A DNA stretch of 64,000 nucleotides from Meandrina meandrites (GCA_963693305.1 OY855914.1:23224972-23288971); one strand, 5' to 3'; shown: positions 11,354-24,166, numbered from the stretch's first letter. A program made the numbers and translations. Notes: generated by a model not told the origin, from the sequence alone.

Positions 11354-11535
11354 AGTATATACCGCACAAGTGAATAGTGCTTTCCGCGCGCGCTGATTGG
11401 TTAACTCGGAGGTGATTAGCAAAGCACTATTCACCTCCCAGCAGCCGAAGAGAAACAAAATGGCTTCATGCGTCGCTTTGGGTACCGAAAGTAATGTTTT
11501 GGTCCGCTAGTTATTCAACTTGTGTGGTATATACT
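11354..11535. mobile_element. MITE of about 182 bp with AGTATATACC termini
   Basis: The left end AGTATATACCGCACAAGTGA and the right end, reverse-complemented AGTATATACCACACAAGTTGA, are inverted repeats of about 25 bp. The interior contains GTGAATAGTGC and GCACTATTCACC, an inner inverted pair. It is non-coding. Confidence 0.65.
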
Positions 11536-11537
11536 GA

Positions 11538-11604
11538 AACAATTATTCACCTCAGTGTCGCTGAAAGTGGTGGATATTTACCTCCACTTCGGTGAATAAT
11601 TGTT
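11538..11604. repeat. Foldback of 67 bp with perfect 14-bp ends
   Basis: AACAATTATTCACC at 11538-11551 and GGTGAATAATTGTT at 11591-11604 are perfect inverted copies. A second pair, AGTGGTGG.../...CCTCCACT, lies inside. It directly abuts the preceding MITE. Confidence 0.7.
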
Positions 11605-12248
11605 AAATATAAGCCGAATCGAAGGATTAATAATATTTCAGCAGGCGCCGGCTGGCTACAGCGGTTTTTTTTTAATTCGTTCCATTGTTCCATAGACGAG
11701 TGTGTCCAAAAGAACAACGGAGCTTCGTTAAAACACCACTTTGTAGCTCCATGGGGCATGGGGACTGTTAATAATACTTTCCTTCAGTATAACAGTTAGG
11801 CATATATATAATTTTTGAAGAATTATCACAGACATTGGGCCTGTGGAAAATCTGGGCAAAGTTGGTAAAAAAAAAAATCAGATAATAGCTTTTTAATCCC
11901 ACGTTTATTTTCAAAATTTGTAGTTAACAATTCGTTATACAAGTATAGCATTTTAAGTATACATGTATATACGAAATGAGACCCTTGATCACGAAACAAA
12001 CTGACTAAATTACCTGTTACAGTTTAGAAATGAAAATCTCTGTTACAATGAGCCCGTGCAATGTTAACTTTGTTCAGTTGCGAAAGCTACTGTACTGTTG
12101 ACAGTTAAAATAAAGTCCTACTACAGATGACTTGAGCATTATCATATGATGGTAGATACACAAGATGACAAATCTCTACATTAAACCCATAACATTTGGT
12201 TAATAAAGGCACTCGTGCCTGAATGCTATCAGTTATTACGAAAATTGT

Positions 12249-13757
12249 TTAACGAACAAAAATATTTCCGTGTGGGTTAGCCACGCCATTTACCTGATTT
12301 GGCTTGCTTGTTCCACATGGATCATGGACGGGTGACCAGGTGCCTATGTTGCCTTCAAAATAATAGTAGGTACTACTACTGGCGAGACTTGGCCCATAGA
12401 GATCAGACCCTGGCCAGGTGGATTTTGGCACTACACCAGCACACTGCTTAGAAACCTGTTTAACCAGTTTACAAGTGATTGACCCCGCCTTCTGTTGCAC
12501 AATGCTACCAGTGCCTTCCTTGCATGCGATCCAGTTGTTGATGTTGCTCTTGATCAGGAATTCCTTGCCAATGGTGCGCCACAAAGCAAAGTTCATGGCC
12601 TCGTAATGCGTCTCACTCTGTGGAACTGTTGTAGATACTCGAGTGTTGGCTTTTATGGCTGTCCAGGTTGGACGCGGGGTGACAGCGTTTTGGCCAGTCC
12701 AAAAGTTCGAGTAATCAGTGAAGGTGTAACTATAAACTAATGTCCAGCCCCCTCCGTCCGTCTGTTGGTCGCAGTAGGCCTGGAATGCGTTACCATGGGA
12801 ACCACCATCTGGGTCTATCCAATAGACGCCTGACATAAGTAATGGCGCTTTGTGTTTAAGATCCTTGCAATTCAAAGCAGGCGATACCTTGCTTAGTCCT
12901 GTGTTTAGAACAACAAGAACTCCACATTAAGAAACTTTAACAAAATGGCCCTCAGTATTGTTATTTCCTCTAATATCGTCTGCTGAAAGCCTTTAGATTT
13001 TTAATTGGCCCACTTCTCTTCACAGGGACTTATTTAAATGATAGCTGTAAGAGCGATAAGTGAAAATAAATTTTTTCGATGTTATATTAGCTGAGTGATT
13101 TAATCTTAACCTCAGCGGCAAGCAAGCCCATCGGGAAGACTTAATGTTAATGGACAAACTAAACCCTAGCTTGGTTTTTAGAACTTAACGGTCTAAATTG
13201 TGCGTGGAAAAATAATAACGATATTAAATATTAGGAATGTTACAAATGTTAGTTATAAGTGCAAGTTGCTAAAAATTTCGACCGTGTCGTGAAATGAGTT
13301 GAGTGCATTACCTATGGTGCTCATCTCTACCAGATGGTATGTTCCATTGATCAGTCGCTTGATAATCTCGTTTTTGCAGAGCAGTGCAATCTTGTAAAGG
13401 TAAAGATCGCCTTTTGCGTCCATGTCCAACACTCTGTATCTTCGCTGATTCAATCCGCTGATGGTTAAATAAGAACCTCGCACTGTTTTGATTGACTATT
13501 GGTCTTAAATGCAACTTAAATTTATTGGTCTTTTAGCTATGGCAAATCGAGACCATTCATAAACGGTGTAGCCTATCTAGCTAGCATTAAAAAAAGTTTT
13601 CCGATCGACATAACATATCATTACATGGCAAGTAAGCATTTCACAGTCTCAATTGAATCGAATAATCTCGTCGTGGAATGAATTGGAATTATTCTCACCT
13701 TGTGATTGAACAACAGGAGACGAATAAGAAACCAAACGTGAAAGTATGGAACAACAT
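12249..13757 (-). CDS. Copy 1: secreted fibrinogen-like-domain protein, subfamily A
   Basis: Three exons: 13699-13757, 13312-13457, 12249-12898, giving 284 residues. Exon 1 encodes a hydrophobic signal peptide starting MLFHTFTFGF. Exon 2 is the 146-nt form and includes DMDAKGDLYLY and the NGT glycosylation sequon. Exon 3 has the fibrinogen-like start CKDLK, GVYWIDPDGG, YCDQQTDGGGWTLV. It continues into a C-terminal part I do not recognise: LWRTIGKEFLIKSNINNW, then HDPCG, ending NPHGNIFVR. All junctions are GT-AG and in frame; the exon 2 donor is ATAG|GTAATG. A TTTATT (AATAAA on this strand) lies at 11904-11909. It is divergent from copy 2 and lacks the TATA box, noncoding exon and mini-exon of subfamily B. 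Ligand and tissue are unknown. Confidence 0.85.
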
Positions 13758-14242
13758 CACTTTGCCGTTTCTCGTTAAATGAGAGAAGCGTGCAATTTTG
13801 AATTCTTCGTCGCACTATCAACTGAATCATACAACTGAAGTTGTAGATGAAATCATGGCTTTTTATTTAATTTTAACCTTTTTGAGTCGTTAGGCAGTGG
13901 CGGATATCAAAGGCAATGTCATTTAAAATATGGCTGTGTCAATAGACTCTTGGAACGTGCGTGCGGATTGTCATGTGTTATTATTGCAAAAATGATTTTT
14001 ATTTTACAAATAAAACAATTGATATCAGGGTTTTGATATTCTGTGTTTCTGGATCAACCAATGGGCTGACTGTTCATTCGTGAATCGTCTCAGCAATGTA
14101 ACCAGAAAAAAAATTGTATATATTTTCTCGGCTCCCGGTCCTCTTGTCTGGAAAATTTGAGTCTGATCCGTTCGGTTTGTTCTTTAACTAGCTCAAAAGT
14201 TTTCCGATTCATTATGAACTGTACCACAAGTGGGGACAATTA

Positions 14243-16443
14243 ATGCCGGCCAAAATTACTGTCTATGCCCTCTCCAGAAAACAGACCGTGTTTCACTTAA
14301 AAACGTTCTTTGGGGGTACCCATACGGAAAGGGCGTGTTATTCCCCACCCGGTGTCTGCTGGGTGTATTTTTTTACCCTGGTACCCAGTGCCGACCGCGC
14401 TGATCTGGGACTGAAATGTTTTTGTGCACACATTCATGGCGGCAGTTTTAAAGTTGTATGTGATTTTGTGAAGCTGCTGACTCCTGGCATAAACAAGGTA
14501 TGTGCGATTTAATTTGACAGAAACTTTATCGGACTGTGATGACAGCAGAAGGGAGGTTTATGTGGTAAAATTCGAGCAATTCGTGAATCGAAGCGAGTCG
14601 AATGTTGAACTTAGTGAATTCTCCTTCCCTTTTATCGAATACATGGTGTGATATTTTGACCAAAAGTTGCTTACATTGCTTCGAAGAACGATGAACAGTA
14701 ATGATAGAAGGCAATGGTACATATTGTTTCGTAAATTTTATTTAGCGACTTCACCATAAACTCAAAGGGCCAGTCGGGTGTAAATCATTGACTGTGCGGA
14801 CTGGACTACGGACTGCGGACGTCCTATAAAATACCCCCAAAAAAAGGATTAGGGTATAAGATGCAGAGTACTAGTAAGGATTATAAACTGCATATAAATG
14901 CGAACTGAGTGAAAATAATGAGAATTAACCAAGGCTGTTAGCCTAAAATTCTGATTTAGCTCTGCAAACAACCAGTCAAATCACTGTTCAACCATTCTTT
15001 CCAAGGATGATTGATGATTGAGGAACTGGAAATTTGATTTTCTTTTTCGTTTGCTTTGATATTCCATTCATGAAGTAAAGATTCAAATGGCAACTTGATT
15101 CAAAACTCAAATGTTGATTAATATGTCTGGTAGCTTTGGGCTACAGGTGTGAGAATTTAAACTATCCCTAATTTGTGTAAAGATGAAAATCATGTCAACT
15201 ATATTTTTCCCAGTTTCTTTTCTGCCAGTAGCATTTTTGAACCTCTTTAGTCTACTGAAATGTTTTGCCTTTCTTCTGATATTATGAGAAGGTTTGAAAA
15301 AGCTAGTGGCGAACAGAATAATTTGAAAATACCATGTGTGAAATTGGGTTGCAGCAAAAATTATGCAAATTCTGGCCAAATTCCTACATGTCAGACTGTT
15401 GAGTAAGCCAGACAATATTAAATCCAACCCACATTGGAGTTTTGAATCATGTCCCCATTGAATCACTGACTTACTCATTTTAAGAATGGAACTGATTTGA
15501 AGAAGGGACTGATCAAATGACGATATGATTTCCATTTATGAATTAATTAATTCATCCTTGAGACAAGATCACTTGTCAATAAGATGTTTTGAAGGTGAAT
15601 TTGCCTATTAGTGTGTTAATCATGAACTTAAATATTTCAAAGCCGTGAATTCAGGGTACAGTGATACTCTTAAGCTAGATGTCACCAAAAAGTTCATATC
15701 CTAAAGCAAATGAGGCTTGCTTTATGTTTTAGGGTGAAAACCATGATTATACTAAAGAGGAAGTTCTCAAACCTTCAGCGCAAAAGAGGCAAAATAGGGT
15801 AAGCTTTATATTGACAAAAACATATCTGCTGTTAAGTTAAATAATTGATAGCAATAACAAATATAAGTAATAATGATAGGTTTACAAGAGTTGCAGTTAG
15901 GGAAATCTCAAACAAAGAGTTTTTGGCACGATTAGAGTCTGACTGGGTATTCACGATGTTCTGACGTAATCTTGACATCGTTACCAGGTAAAAATATTGG
16001 CGGTTGTGTTCACATATGCCAGGGTGTAAATACTTCCAAGTGATAGAATAATATCAGTTTGAAATGAAAATCAATAAATCAATATAGTAGGTTTAACACG
16101 TAATAGTGTTAAACGAGAGTGACTAATTAATGTGCGAGCCTGCGAGCATGCGAGCCGGAGCCACGAGCCGCCAGCCTCTTTTTGCGAGCCACCGGCTCGC
16201 AAAAAGCGTGGCAAAAGCGTGGCCATCACGTATCGACCTACTTAAATAAAGTTTAATAAACATAAGCCTTACACGATTGTTGTCTTTAAAGTTGTCATTC
16301 AAGGTGTATTTTCCGTACATGTAAAACAAAAGGAACTGGACTGAGAGCAGTAAAACATCACCGCGACTATACAGTGTATATATTGTTTACAGACGGGTGC
16401 TTCACCGACAGATAACCCTCAACTGCAGCAAGATTTCGCCTGA
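14243..16443 (+). CDS. Speculative three-exon gene encoding a small hydrophilic C-terminus
   Basis: Three plus-strand candidate exons join in phase 0. The first is open up to ...LLTPGINK and ends AAG|GTATGTG at 14497. The second is 15733-15798 (TTTTAG before, AGG|GTAAGC after), encoding 22 residues rich in Lys and Glu. The third is 16393-16443 (TTTACAG before), 16 codons then TGA. The 5' start is unclear; the frame's only Met is at 14243, and part of exon 1 may be repeat-derived. I recognise no family. Three in-phase junctions are suggestive, but exons this short can arise by chance. Confidence 0.25.
14500..15730. other. AT-rich stretch without a recognisable gene
   Basis: This would be the first intron of the speculative gene. 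A short direct repeat, GCGGACTGGACTACGGACTG, lies near 14797. The 142-codon minus-strand frame at 15107-15535 is hydrophobic and AT-biased without motifs, and I do not support it as a gene. Confidence 0.4.
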
Positions 16444-16610
16444 CAGTTGAACATGTTGCAAGGCCATCCTTTTTGAATGTATAAATAAAGGTCACAGAAG
16501 GACACTATGCCCTTTTTTGGATCTTTTGGCGGTAATTTTTCGTGGCTCGCAAAAGAGGCTCGCGGCTCGCAAAAAGGCGCTCGGGCGGGAGGGTTCGCAG
16601 AATAGCCCCT
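16128..16610. repeat. GCGAGCC-rich repeat tracts
   Basis: Short near-tandem units GCGAGCCTGCGAGCATGCGAGC (16134 onward) and GGCTCGC(A)n units (16190-16205, 16545-16585) occur at both ends of a stretch of about 450 bp. They are partly inverted relative to each other. It looks like a simple repeat or degenerate interspersed element. Confidence 0.45.
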
Positions 16611-16611
16611 T

Positions 16612-17240
16612 TGTGTGCTTTCTGCTGAAATGCCACCACGCACATTCAGCCTAACTTTCATGCCAGAGGGGCAAAAAAGTTGCCAGATTATATCTGAAAA
16701 TGAACACTTTGTGCCTTTCTGCTGAAATGTCACCACATACATTAAGCCTAATTTTCATTCCTGGTGGGCGAAAAGCTTCCAGATTGAACTCAAAATGTAC
16801 ACTTTGTGCCTTTCTGCTGAAATGCCACCACATACATTAAGCCTAATTTTCATTCCTGATTCGCAAAAAAGTTCCAGATTGAATGTCGAAATGTACACTT
16901 TGTTCCCTTCTGCTAAAATTCCACAACACACATTAAGCCTAATTTTCAATCCTAATGCGCAAAAAGTTGCAGATTGTAACTCAAAGTTTACAGTTTGTGC
17001 CTTTCTGCTAAAATTCCACAATATACATCAAACCTAATTTTCATTCCTGATGTGCAAAACATTGCCAGATTGTAACTCAAACTGTACACTTTGTGCCTTT
17101 CTACCGAAATGCCACCACATACATTCAGTATAATTTTTATTCGTGATGCGCAAAAAAATTCCAGATTGTAACTCAAAATGTACACCTTCTGCCTTTCTGC
17201 TTAAATGCCACCACATACATTCAGCCTAATTTTCAGCTTT
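16612..17240. repeat. Minisatellite of about seven copies, period 95-96 bp
   Basis: The unit contains GTGCCTTTCTGCTGAAATGCC, ACCACATACATTAAGCCTAA, TTTTCATTCCTGATG and CAAAAAGTTCCAGATTGTAA. The GTGCC-type start recurs near 16614, 16711, 16806, 16902, 16997, 17093 and 17189. Neighbouring copies differ by substitutions and one-base indels. Repetitive minus-strand frames across it (MWWHFSRKAQ...) are artefacts of the repeat. Confidence 0.85.
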
Positions 17241-17269
17241 GAGATCATCTTTTAATTAAAAACCTGTAC

Positions 17270-17390
17270 GCCATGTTGGCCTTGAGACATAGGAAACCAT
17301 GGCAATTTTGTAATTTTCTTTATAAAAATTATAAATTAGCTCTAAAATTTCCCGACAAAAATTTCCCATGATATTATTATGGATATGGAT
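17270..17390. repeat. Diverged partial copy of the MITE found at 38401-38753
   Basis: The stretch GGCCTTGAGACATAGGAAAC...TGTAATTT...AAATTATAAATTAGC...CCATGATATTA matches the right part of the element upstream of copy 5. Its left terminus is not seen here. Confidence 0.55.
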
Positions 17391-17546
17391 GTAAGAACTA
17401 GTAAGTCTTGAGCGACTGTTTACTGGAGTTCACCTGCCAGCATGTCAATCAATTATAAGTCTCCGATAATGGGCCTTTTTGATCTGTCAGAAGATAAAAT
17501 TTCGGTGTAATCATGTGATGCATCAAGAAAAGATATGTGACGGAAT

Positions 17547-18111
17547 TTGCCAGCACCAAACGGTCACTCTCTTGTGTACGAAGTCACTGATCGTACTTAC
17601 GTGGTTTGTTGCTCACCCAGTGCGACAAACACTCTCGGCTTCTACCACATAAAGATGCAAACACGACAGAACGACCGGCAGAACATTTTTACATACTGTT
17701 GTAGCTGTAAGGGGTTTGTCAGCAAGGGAAAACAGGAGAAGTTGCGCGTCATTTGTAATAATCTCCGTGTGTTGTTCTGTGCCCTAGCGCTGTCATCCGT
17801 CGGTTGTCAATCAACTTCTGCTACATCCTCAGCTGCATCAACCTCTACACCATCAGAAGCTGAAGATTCGTTAGCAACTTCCGTTCTACCATCAGGCTGC
17901 TGCATCTTCTGCTGCTACTTCATGTATTGAAGAAGCATCGTCTTCACTTCATATTCAGGCCTCCTTTTCAAGAGCTCACATCATGGAGCCGTATATGCCA
18001 TTTAAACTCCGATACAAATTTTACTATAAGCTCTCAAGACTGGTATATACTAAAGATGCCACAACGTACAGATGCATTTTCTTTTGGCTCAAATGAGGGG
18101 TGGCCCACTTA
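17547..18111 (+). pseudogene. Frame-broken ORF of unknown function
   Basis: The frame at 17547-17930 (127 codons) has a CCSCKGF...CNNLRVLFCALALSS segment, faintly like a degenerate SWIM-type zinc site. It then has a Ser/Thr/Ala-rich stretch ending at TGA just after the triplet TAC TTC ATG TAT. The low-complexity coding continues in another frame (...AAASSAATSCIEEASSS...) to KLRYKFYYKLSRLVYTKDATTYR and a stop near 18109. A single frameshift near 17900 would explain this. I do not recognise the protein and see no introns. Confidence 0.3.
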
Positions 18112-20926
18112 ATTCCAGGTAGTAGCTAGACATAAATCCCTTTGGCAATTCTTTGGTACATCCTGGAACAAGAGGTGCCAGTTTCTTTTATATCACTTTG
18201 AATGCCTGCAAGGAGGTTTTTATCACTGTCTGCGAATGCTCAAATCCTTTGTCCGAGGCAATGCACAGAGTGACGCCAACCGAATATGGTACGCAAAATT
18301 GAAATGTTATTCTAATTTTTGAAATTAATATTTATAACAAAGTTCCTAGAATACAAACTGTTAAAAATTAGTTCCTCATCTGTAAATTTTCCAAATTTTA
18401 TGGTGTGCATACAAACCAAAATAAAATGTTTTCATTGAAAAAATGTTTCGCTGGGGGATTGTGGACATTTTTTTGTATTATTTAATTCTTTGTCGATGTT
18501 TTTAGTACATGTAGTATTGATCAAATAATGGCACAATGCATATGTACAAGCATAACAAAATTCTTTTCTTAATGATATTGTGCAGTTCCAGGAAATGGAA
18601 ATTCCGTGGGGGTGGGGGTCTCAATAGCAACATTTTTAAAGGCGTCGGGAGATGCAAACCAAAAAGCCTTCCGTGAGAGGGGTATGGATATTTTCTGGAA
18701 CAACGCATTTGTTTTAACTTATTTTTTTTCGTATGCTTTGTAAGTTTGATTGTTGATAATATTTTATTTTCTTTAACAAAAGGACTTCAACTTTTGTAAC
18801 GAGGTGTTAGTGTCATGATTTGATATATCTTGCTGGAGTGGAGAGAGCTGTTTCTCTCTGATATGTTCAGAAGGGTATGTTTCGAAAGATCCTACTCCAT
18901 AAGAGATTTCTTATAGATAGACTAAATCCTTGTAAACAATACTAATTCTGGCCGGCGCGAATAAAGATTGGTTGACTGGTTTTAACGTGCTTTTCATTGC
19001 GTTGCTTAAGCGTTTCCAGAGGGTTCATGAATGTCGTCGGACAGACCGGGAATTGGATAAGATTCGAAGCGCATGAAATGCCATATTTGTCAATTACATT
19101 TAAATAACCTCTTGGACGATAACAGCTTTCGTCAATTTCCATTAAAAACTATGCTACTTTCAGCACCTCCAACAGTTGAAGGGTTTTTATGATGTCAAGC
19201 AATCACCGCTCTGTTCTTGGTACATCTGTACTACATGTAAAGGTCCTTCCGCGTCCCTTACACTCTGCTTGGCAAACATGATTGAGCCGAGACAAAAAGC
19301 AACGCTAACAGTAATTTTATTGGTATATCACAGCCTATACTAATAATAGACCTTACTAGCTCGCAAGGTAGCTAAGCGTATTCTGGGCGAGTGACTACCA
19401 CATAGATATATTGTATTTAATTGGTTTAAAAGGAAAATAAGAAAAAATCCAAAAATGAAAATTACGTCTCAATAAGTAGAAATGAAACAAAATATATGGC
19501 ACATAGGTCGATTATATAAACGTTACCAACTAGAACAACAAATAGGTAACGAGACTTAGTTGACAAATGGTCAGGTGGAGCGAGTTAACAATAATAATGA
19601 TTGAGATTCGAAATGGAACGAAGGCAGTGTACTAATAAAAGAACGATAGATGCTTAGAGATTCTCAACGAACGCTCCGAAGAACATTACAGATCTATCCT
19701 GAAGCATTATCACTAAGCAATCCCACTCCGGTATCGCTACACTCCATTTCAAGCCATGGCCACCCAGTCAACGACATTTTCCTCTTCCCACTTGAACCGA
19801 TACGCAGCAAACGTGACTCTGTCAGAAAGGCTCGCGAAGCCCAGTGGTATTAACAGACGTGACGAAGTACGCCGATTATATTTCTAACACGTGTTACTTA
19901 CTCCAAAACAAAAAGCCATTCTCACGCATTTATTTCATACCTTTATTATTATCTGCAGCGATCGTTGATTTGTCAACCATGGTATTCCGGTTTTATTACC
20001 CACACCTATGACATATTTTCGGTCTTTTTTTTGTACCAACTTTTATTCGCCAGAATTTTCCAAAAGTGTCCGTTTCACACAACATCTAACTATAGCATAC
20101 GACAAGGTTAGAAAATGTTTTGCTTTGCTTTGTCTACTGATTCAGTGTTCAGGCACAATAGAATCCACTGAGATCGATCCAAATGTTTTAGTCCTTTAAT
20201 TTAAGACCGGCAAAAGAAAACAAATATAGTTATACAACTTCTGTATAAAGCTTTATGTATTAAAATTCTTCGTTGTACGTGGGCTGCGAATTGGGTATTT
20301 TTTTGTTAACGTATTTTGAGTAGCCCGGCTCATTTGCATCGCATTGCCACGTATCCGAATATGTAAAAAGTTCAGTGTGGGAATTTTAGTTCTTTACAGG
20401 AGAATTTTCATATTGTAGTAGCATATATTACGACCAAATTTGCTGCATTTCAGTCCCTCTTTTCCGTGTTAACTGTGAACGAATAAAACTAAACAGTGTT
20501 ACAATGCGGCAGAAAAATTTCAATTTTAAATTCAATTATTCGATTCAGTTGGCTGATGTGAACGGGAAGGAAAATTTTAATGACAATACTGATCATCTTA
20601 AAACACATACATATTAACCGTTTGATAAAACGCCTCAAGGAAAAATTAAATATCGCTTGCTGTCAAAATATCTTTTTTTTATTTATTTTGACATTGACAC
20701 ATTTTAATTGACATTGTTACGAAATCGACCATTGGACATCAATTGAGAGGGTTCAACAATAGAGGCCGCGCGTTTTATCTTGTTATCTTAATTATAGATC
20801 TATTTAGTAAACTGACTAGTAGAAAAAGCCACAAGATTGCTTCGTATTATTCAACCGATAGGAAAGCGAAGAAATTTTACTTCTACCTTTGATTACAAAC
20901 TCGAACTTCTAAACGGTTGTTGAGCA
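18112..20926. other. Gene-free stretch upstream of copy 2
   Basis: AT-rich sequence with only short unsupported frames (for example 18942-19142 minus and 19650-19853 plus). There is a poly-T region near 20670. None of the TATA box, noncoding exon or mini-exon seen upstream of subfamily B copies is present here, so copy 2's promoter and 5' UTR are not resolved. Confidence 0.45.
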
Positions 20927-22476
20927 ATGTTGTTCCATATTGTATTGGGTTTCTTTTTCGTCTCCAGCATCTCTATCACAAGGTAAGATTACATTGTACT
21001 TCCGCTCTCTAAAAACATAAAATTTTTAATTTATCGTAGACTGTGGAATACTGGCAAATGCCACTCATACATGCTCACTTTTAGTAGACTATATTTTCAG
21101 CAGAAATAGGTTGTTGACTTCAAAAATTCACGGTTTAATGTAGTACTCTGACTATCTTGACAAAAGTTAGTTTCTTTCGACGTTTGTCGATTCAAATTGA
21201 TGATCGAGCATGTCGTATTGAATCGCAAAACAGTCTACAAGCCGAAATTCACGGCCAACCAGAAAAGTTTTTAAAACTATAATGTTTCAACCGTCAGAGG
21301 ACTGGATCATCGGAGATACAGAGTGCTGGACATGGACGCAAAAGGCAATCTGTACCTTTACAAGACTGCACTGCTTTGCAAAAACGAGATTATCAAGCGA
21401 CTGATCAATGGAACATACCAACTTGCAGAAACAAGCACCACAGGTAATGAATTTCAAGTAATCTATTTAATGACACGATCTTTCAAAAAATAATATTTCT
21501 CGTAAAATGTATTTTAAAAGGCTTGTTTGTTGGGCATATTTTAAGTGCTTGTTATCCGAAAGAAAGTTTAATTTTTCAAGAAGAGGGGTTATAAATAAAC
21601 GAATAAATTTATCGTTTATCGATATAAATATCGATATAATTATTCCCCGGGGGAAATGGGGGTTGTTATCTGAAGGCGTTTGCGTTTGACATTTTTCAGT
21701 GAGGTCTTTTTTAAGCGGGTCTTCTTTATATTAGATTTGTTGTAGAATAAAGTGCAAAGTTGTTTACTGATGAATATCGAAGAAATCGACTTCTTAATTT
21801 TCCTGTCTTATTATTTTTGAACGCAGGACTGATGAAGGCCTCCCCAGTGTTGAACTGCAAGGATCTGAAACAGAAAGCCCCATCACTCGTGTCAGGCGTC
21901 TATTGGATAGACCCAGATGGTGGTTCCCATAGTAACGCATTCCAGGCCTACTGCGACCAACAGACGGACGGAGGGGGCTGGACATTAGTTTATAGTTACA
22001 CTTTCACGGCATATTCGAGTTTCTGGACTGGCGCCAATGCTGTCATCCCGCGTCCAACTTGGACAGCCAAACAAGCAAACACTCGAGTGTCTACAACAGT
22101 TCCACTGAGTGAGACGCATTACGACGCCATGAACTTCACTTTGTGGCGCACCATTGGCAAGGAATTTCTCATCAAGAGCAATATCAACAACTGGGTCGCA
22201 TGCAACGAAGGCACTGGCAGCATTGTGCAAGAGAAGAGAGGATCCGTCACTTGTAAACTGGTTAAACAGGTTTCCCGCCAATGCGCTGGAGTAGTGCCAG
22301 AGTTTTTCTGGACCGGGTTTAACTATTATGGCCCGGGCCTCCGCGCTAAAAGCACCTACTATTATTTTGACGGCAGCACGCGTACAAACTCGCCTACCCA
22401 TGATCCGTGTGGAACAAACAAACCAAATCAGTTAAAAGGTGTGGCTAATCCACACGGAAATATTTTCATTCGTTGA
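20927..22476 (+). CDS. Copy 2: secreted fibrinogen-like-domain protein, subfamily A
   Basis: Exons 20927-20982, 21298-21443 and 21827-22476 encode 283 residues. The start MLFHIVLGFFFVSS is a signal peptide. Exon 2 is the short 146-nt form (donor ACAG|GTAATG) with an NGT sequon and one Cys. Exon 3 shows SPVLNCKDLK, GVYWIDPDGG, TDGGGWTLV and, late, HDPCG and NPHGNIFIR. The variable patch reads EFFWTGFNYYGP...YYYFDGSTRTNSPT. An AATAAA follows at 22758-22763. Its closest relative in the window is copy 8 from exon 2 onward, including the 3' flank to about 23050. It is tail-to-tail with copy 3. Its role is inferred only as secreted, possibly ligand-binding. Confidence 0.88.
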
Positions 22477-23050
22477 AGGTCGGATTTTTTGAACTCTTGA
22501 TTTCATTAAAAATAACAGGAAGCTGCATGCAGACGCAATTGTCGTTATAAGCCAAATGCTTAGGTCAAGGATTTAAAGATATAAGGTATTTTTATGTAGA
22601 CGATTATTGTCAAGGCAGAGTTCTCCAGTCATGCACGAGCAATGCCTAGATTTAAAACTTAGCAGGGATTGATCATTTTCAAGTTGCACCAAGATGAAAC
22701 TGATGTCAGTACCATTTGCTTACATTTGTAGTGATATTCGTTAGTTAACGTTTAAAGAATAAACGCGCGGGTTTTATATTAACAGCAAAACAATGTCTTT
22801 GACTGTTCTATTTTTATTTAACACTAACGTTTGTCTGATCTCTTATTCTGCGGCCTTTTTATTTGTTTTGTTTTGCGGGGAAAAATATAGAACAATTTCC
22901 ATTCAGTCCCTTTTCTGAAACTTTTATCTCCCATTATCTCTTTGGGATTTTCTCCGACGTTTGATTTAGAATTTATGAACTGACCTTTCGACCACTTTCA
23001 CTGTTTTTTTCTCGAAGTTTATAAACTTTGAGTTAAGTTTGACCAGTACT

Positions 23051-24166
23051 GTCTTCAATCCTCCAACCCCCCTTTTCTGGGTGGTGGAGTATATCAAGCT
23101 CTCAACCACTGGCACCCCTTCACCCTCTTAAAAATATTGATCTGAAATCATTGGTAAAATTAATTTAGCAAACGCGTTTACGCTCCTGTCCAGTAGTCGA
23201 TAGGGGGTTCATTAATTACCCTTGATAGAACTGATGTCTGAAAACGGGGTTGCCACGGTCAGGGAAAAACAAATATTTTTTAAGGTCAGGGAACAGTCAG
23301 GGAATTTTGCAAAAAAATAGTCAGGGAGAATCTTAGTTCGTGTCAAAGTCAGTGAGAAGTCTGGGAATTTTGTCTGAGAAAAGGTTTCAGGAGCTTACTA
23401 AAGAAGGACATGCACTTGCTACAGAGGCTAAAACAAAAAAATGGATTTGTTGGTAAAGTCAAATGCCACGCGTTCAAAATCCCGTGAAAAACGTAAAGAG
23501 ATGCAAAATGAAGAGAAGAATATTGATGGTAAGCAAATGTTAAAGTGGAATTGGCTTATTTGATAATTCGCCTAATGTGAGGTCAGTGATAATTATTTTA
23601 AGGTCAGTGAAAAGTCAGGCAACCCTGGAAAAGGCGACTGAAGTTTCTAGAACTTCCTAGGTGAATTTAAGGCTAGATAAAATGATATGAAAACTCTCAT
23701 CTAGGTATTTAGAAGGGCCTTTCAACATATCTCGAACAAACCCACCCAGTATTTGATACTCCAGGGGACCCCTTTTCACACTAACAGTACTGTACAAGTT
23801 TCGATCTTGTTCACCACGAACGCTCGGCGAAATTTTATAGAGAAAAGGCGATGTTTTTAAGCTGAAGGTAATAGCATGAAAAGCGATAAAACGTCTGGCA
23901 AAGGAAAGTACACGCTAACGGAGAGAAAATTTGATGTGACGAAATTTCATGAAACGTACGTAACGAGCGACATCGCAGGCAATTTTCATCATCGGCAACA
24001 GCGTTTAGTCGCAGTGAGCATAATGTGCCATTCCAAATCTTCCTGGTTAGAACAATTTATTTTCTTTGAGGACAATGAGAAGTGTACTGCATAGAACTAT
24101 ACCCATTGGAGATTGACAGCCACAGACGGACACATCACTCGACTACAACAGTTCCAGTTGCAGTTC
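23051..24166. mobile_element. 1.1-kb insertion between copies 2 and 3, with GTCAGGGA repeats
   Basis: After TTTGACCAG near 23050 the sequence departs from the corresponding place in the second block (near 53553) and rejoins it at CATTTCTGGTCTCGTTAC near 24168. The insert holds several GTCAGGGA/GGTCAGTGA motifs (23258-23610) and an AGGGCCTTTCAACATATCTCGAAC segment also seen near 10150. A 72-codon frame (23876-24094) is unrecognised. No terminal repeats were found, so the mechanism is open; it may be several repeats. Confidence 0.5.

Noticed and set aside
15107..15535. 142-codon minus-strand ORF
   Set aside because: Hydrophobic, AT-biased, no motif, no neighbours and no splice support.
16651..17216. 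Several overlapping minus-strand ORFs with repeated MWWHFSRKAQ-like peptides
   Set aside because: They are frames through the 95-96-bp minisatellite, and the period is not always a multiple of three.
21985..22401. 138-codon minus-strand ORF antisense to exon 3 of copy 2 (similar at 52485-52904)
   Set aside because: A shadow of the conserved coding strand; it has no independent motifs or splice logic.
23240..23620. Repeated GTCAGGGA motifs considered as a CRISPR-like array
   Set aside because: Spacing is irregular, the units are degenerate and the genome is eukaryotic.
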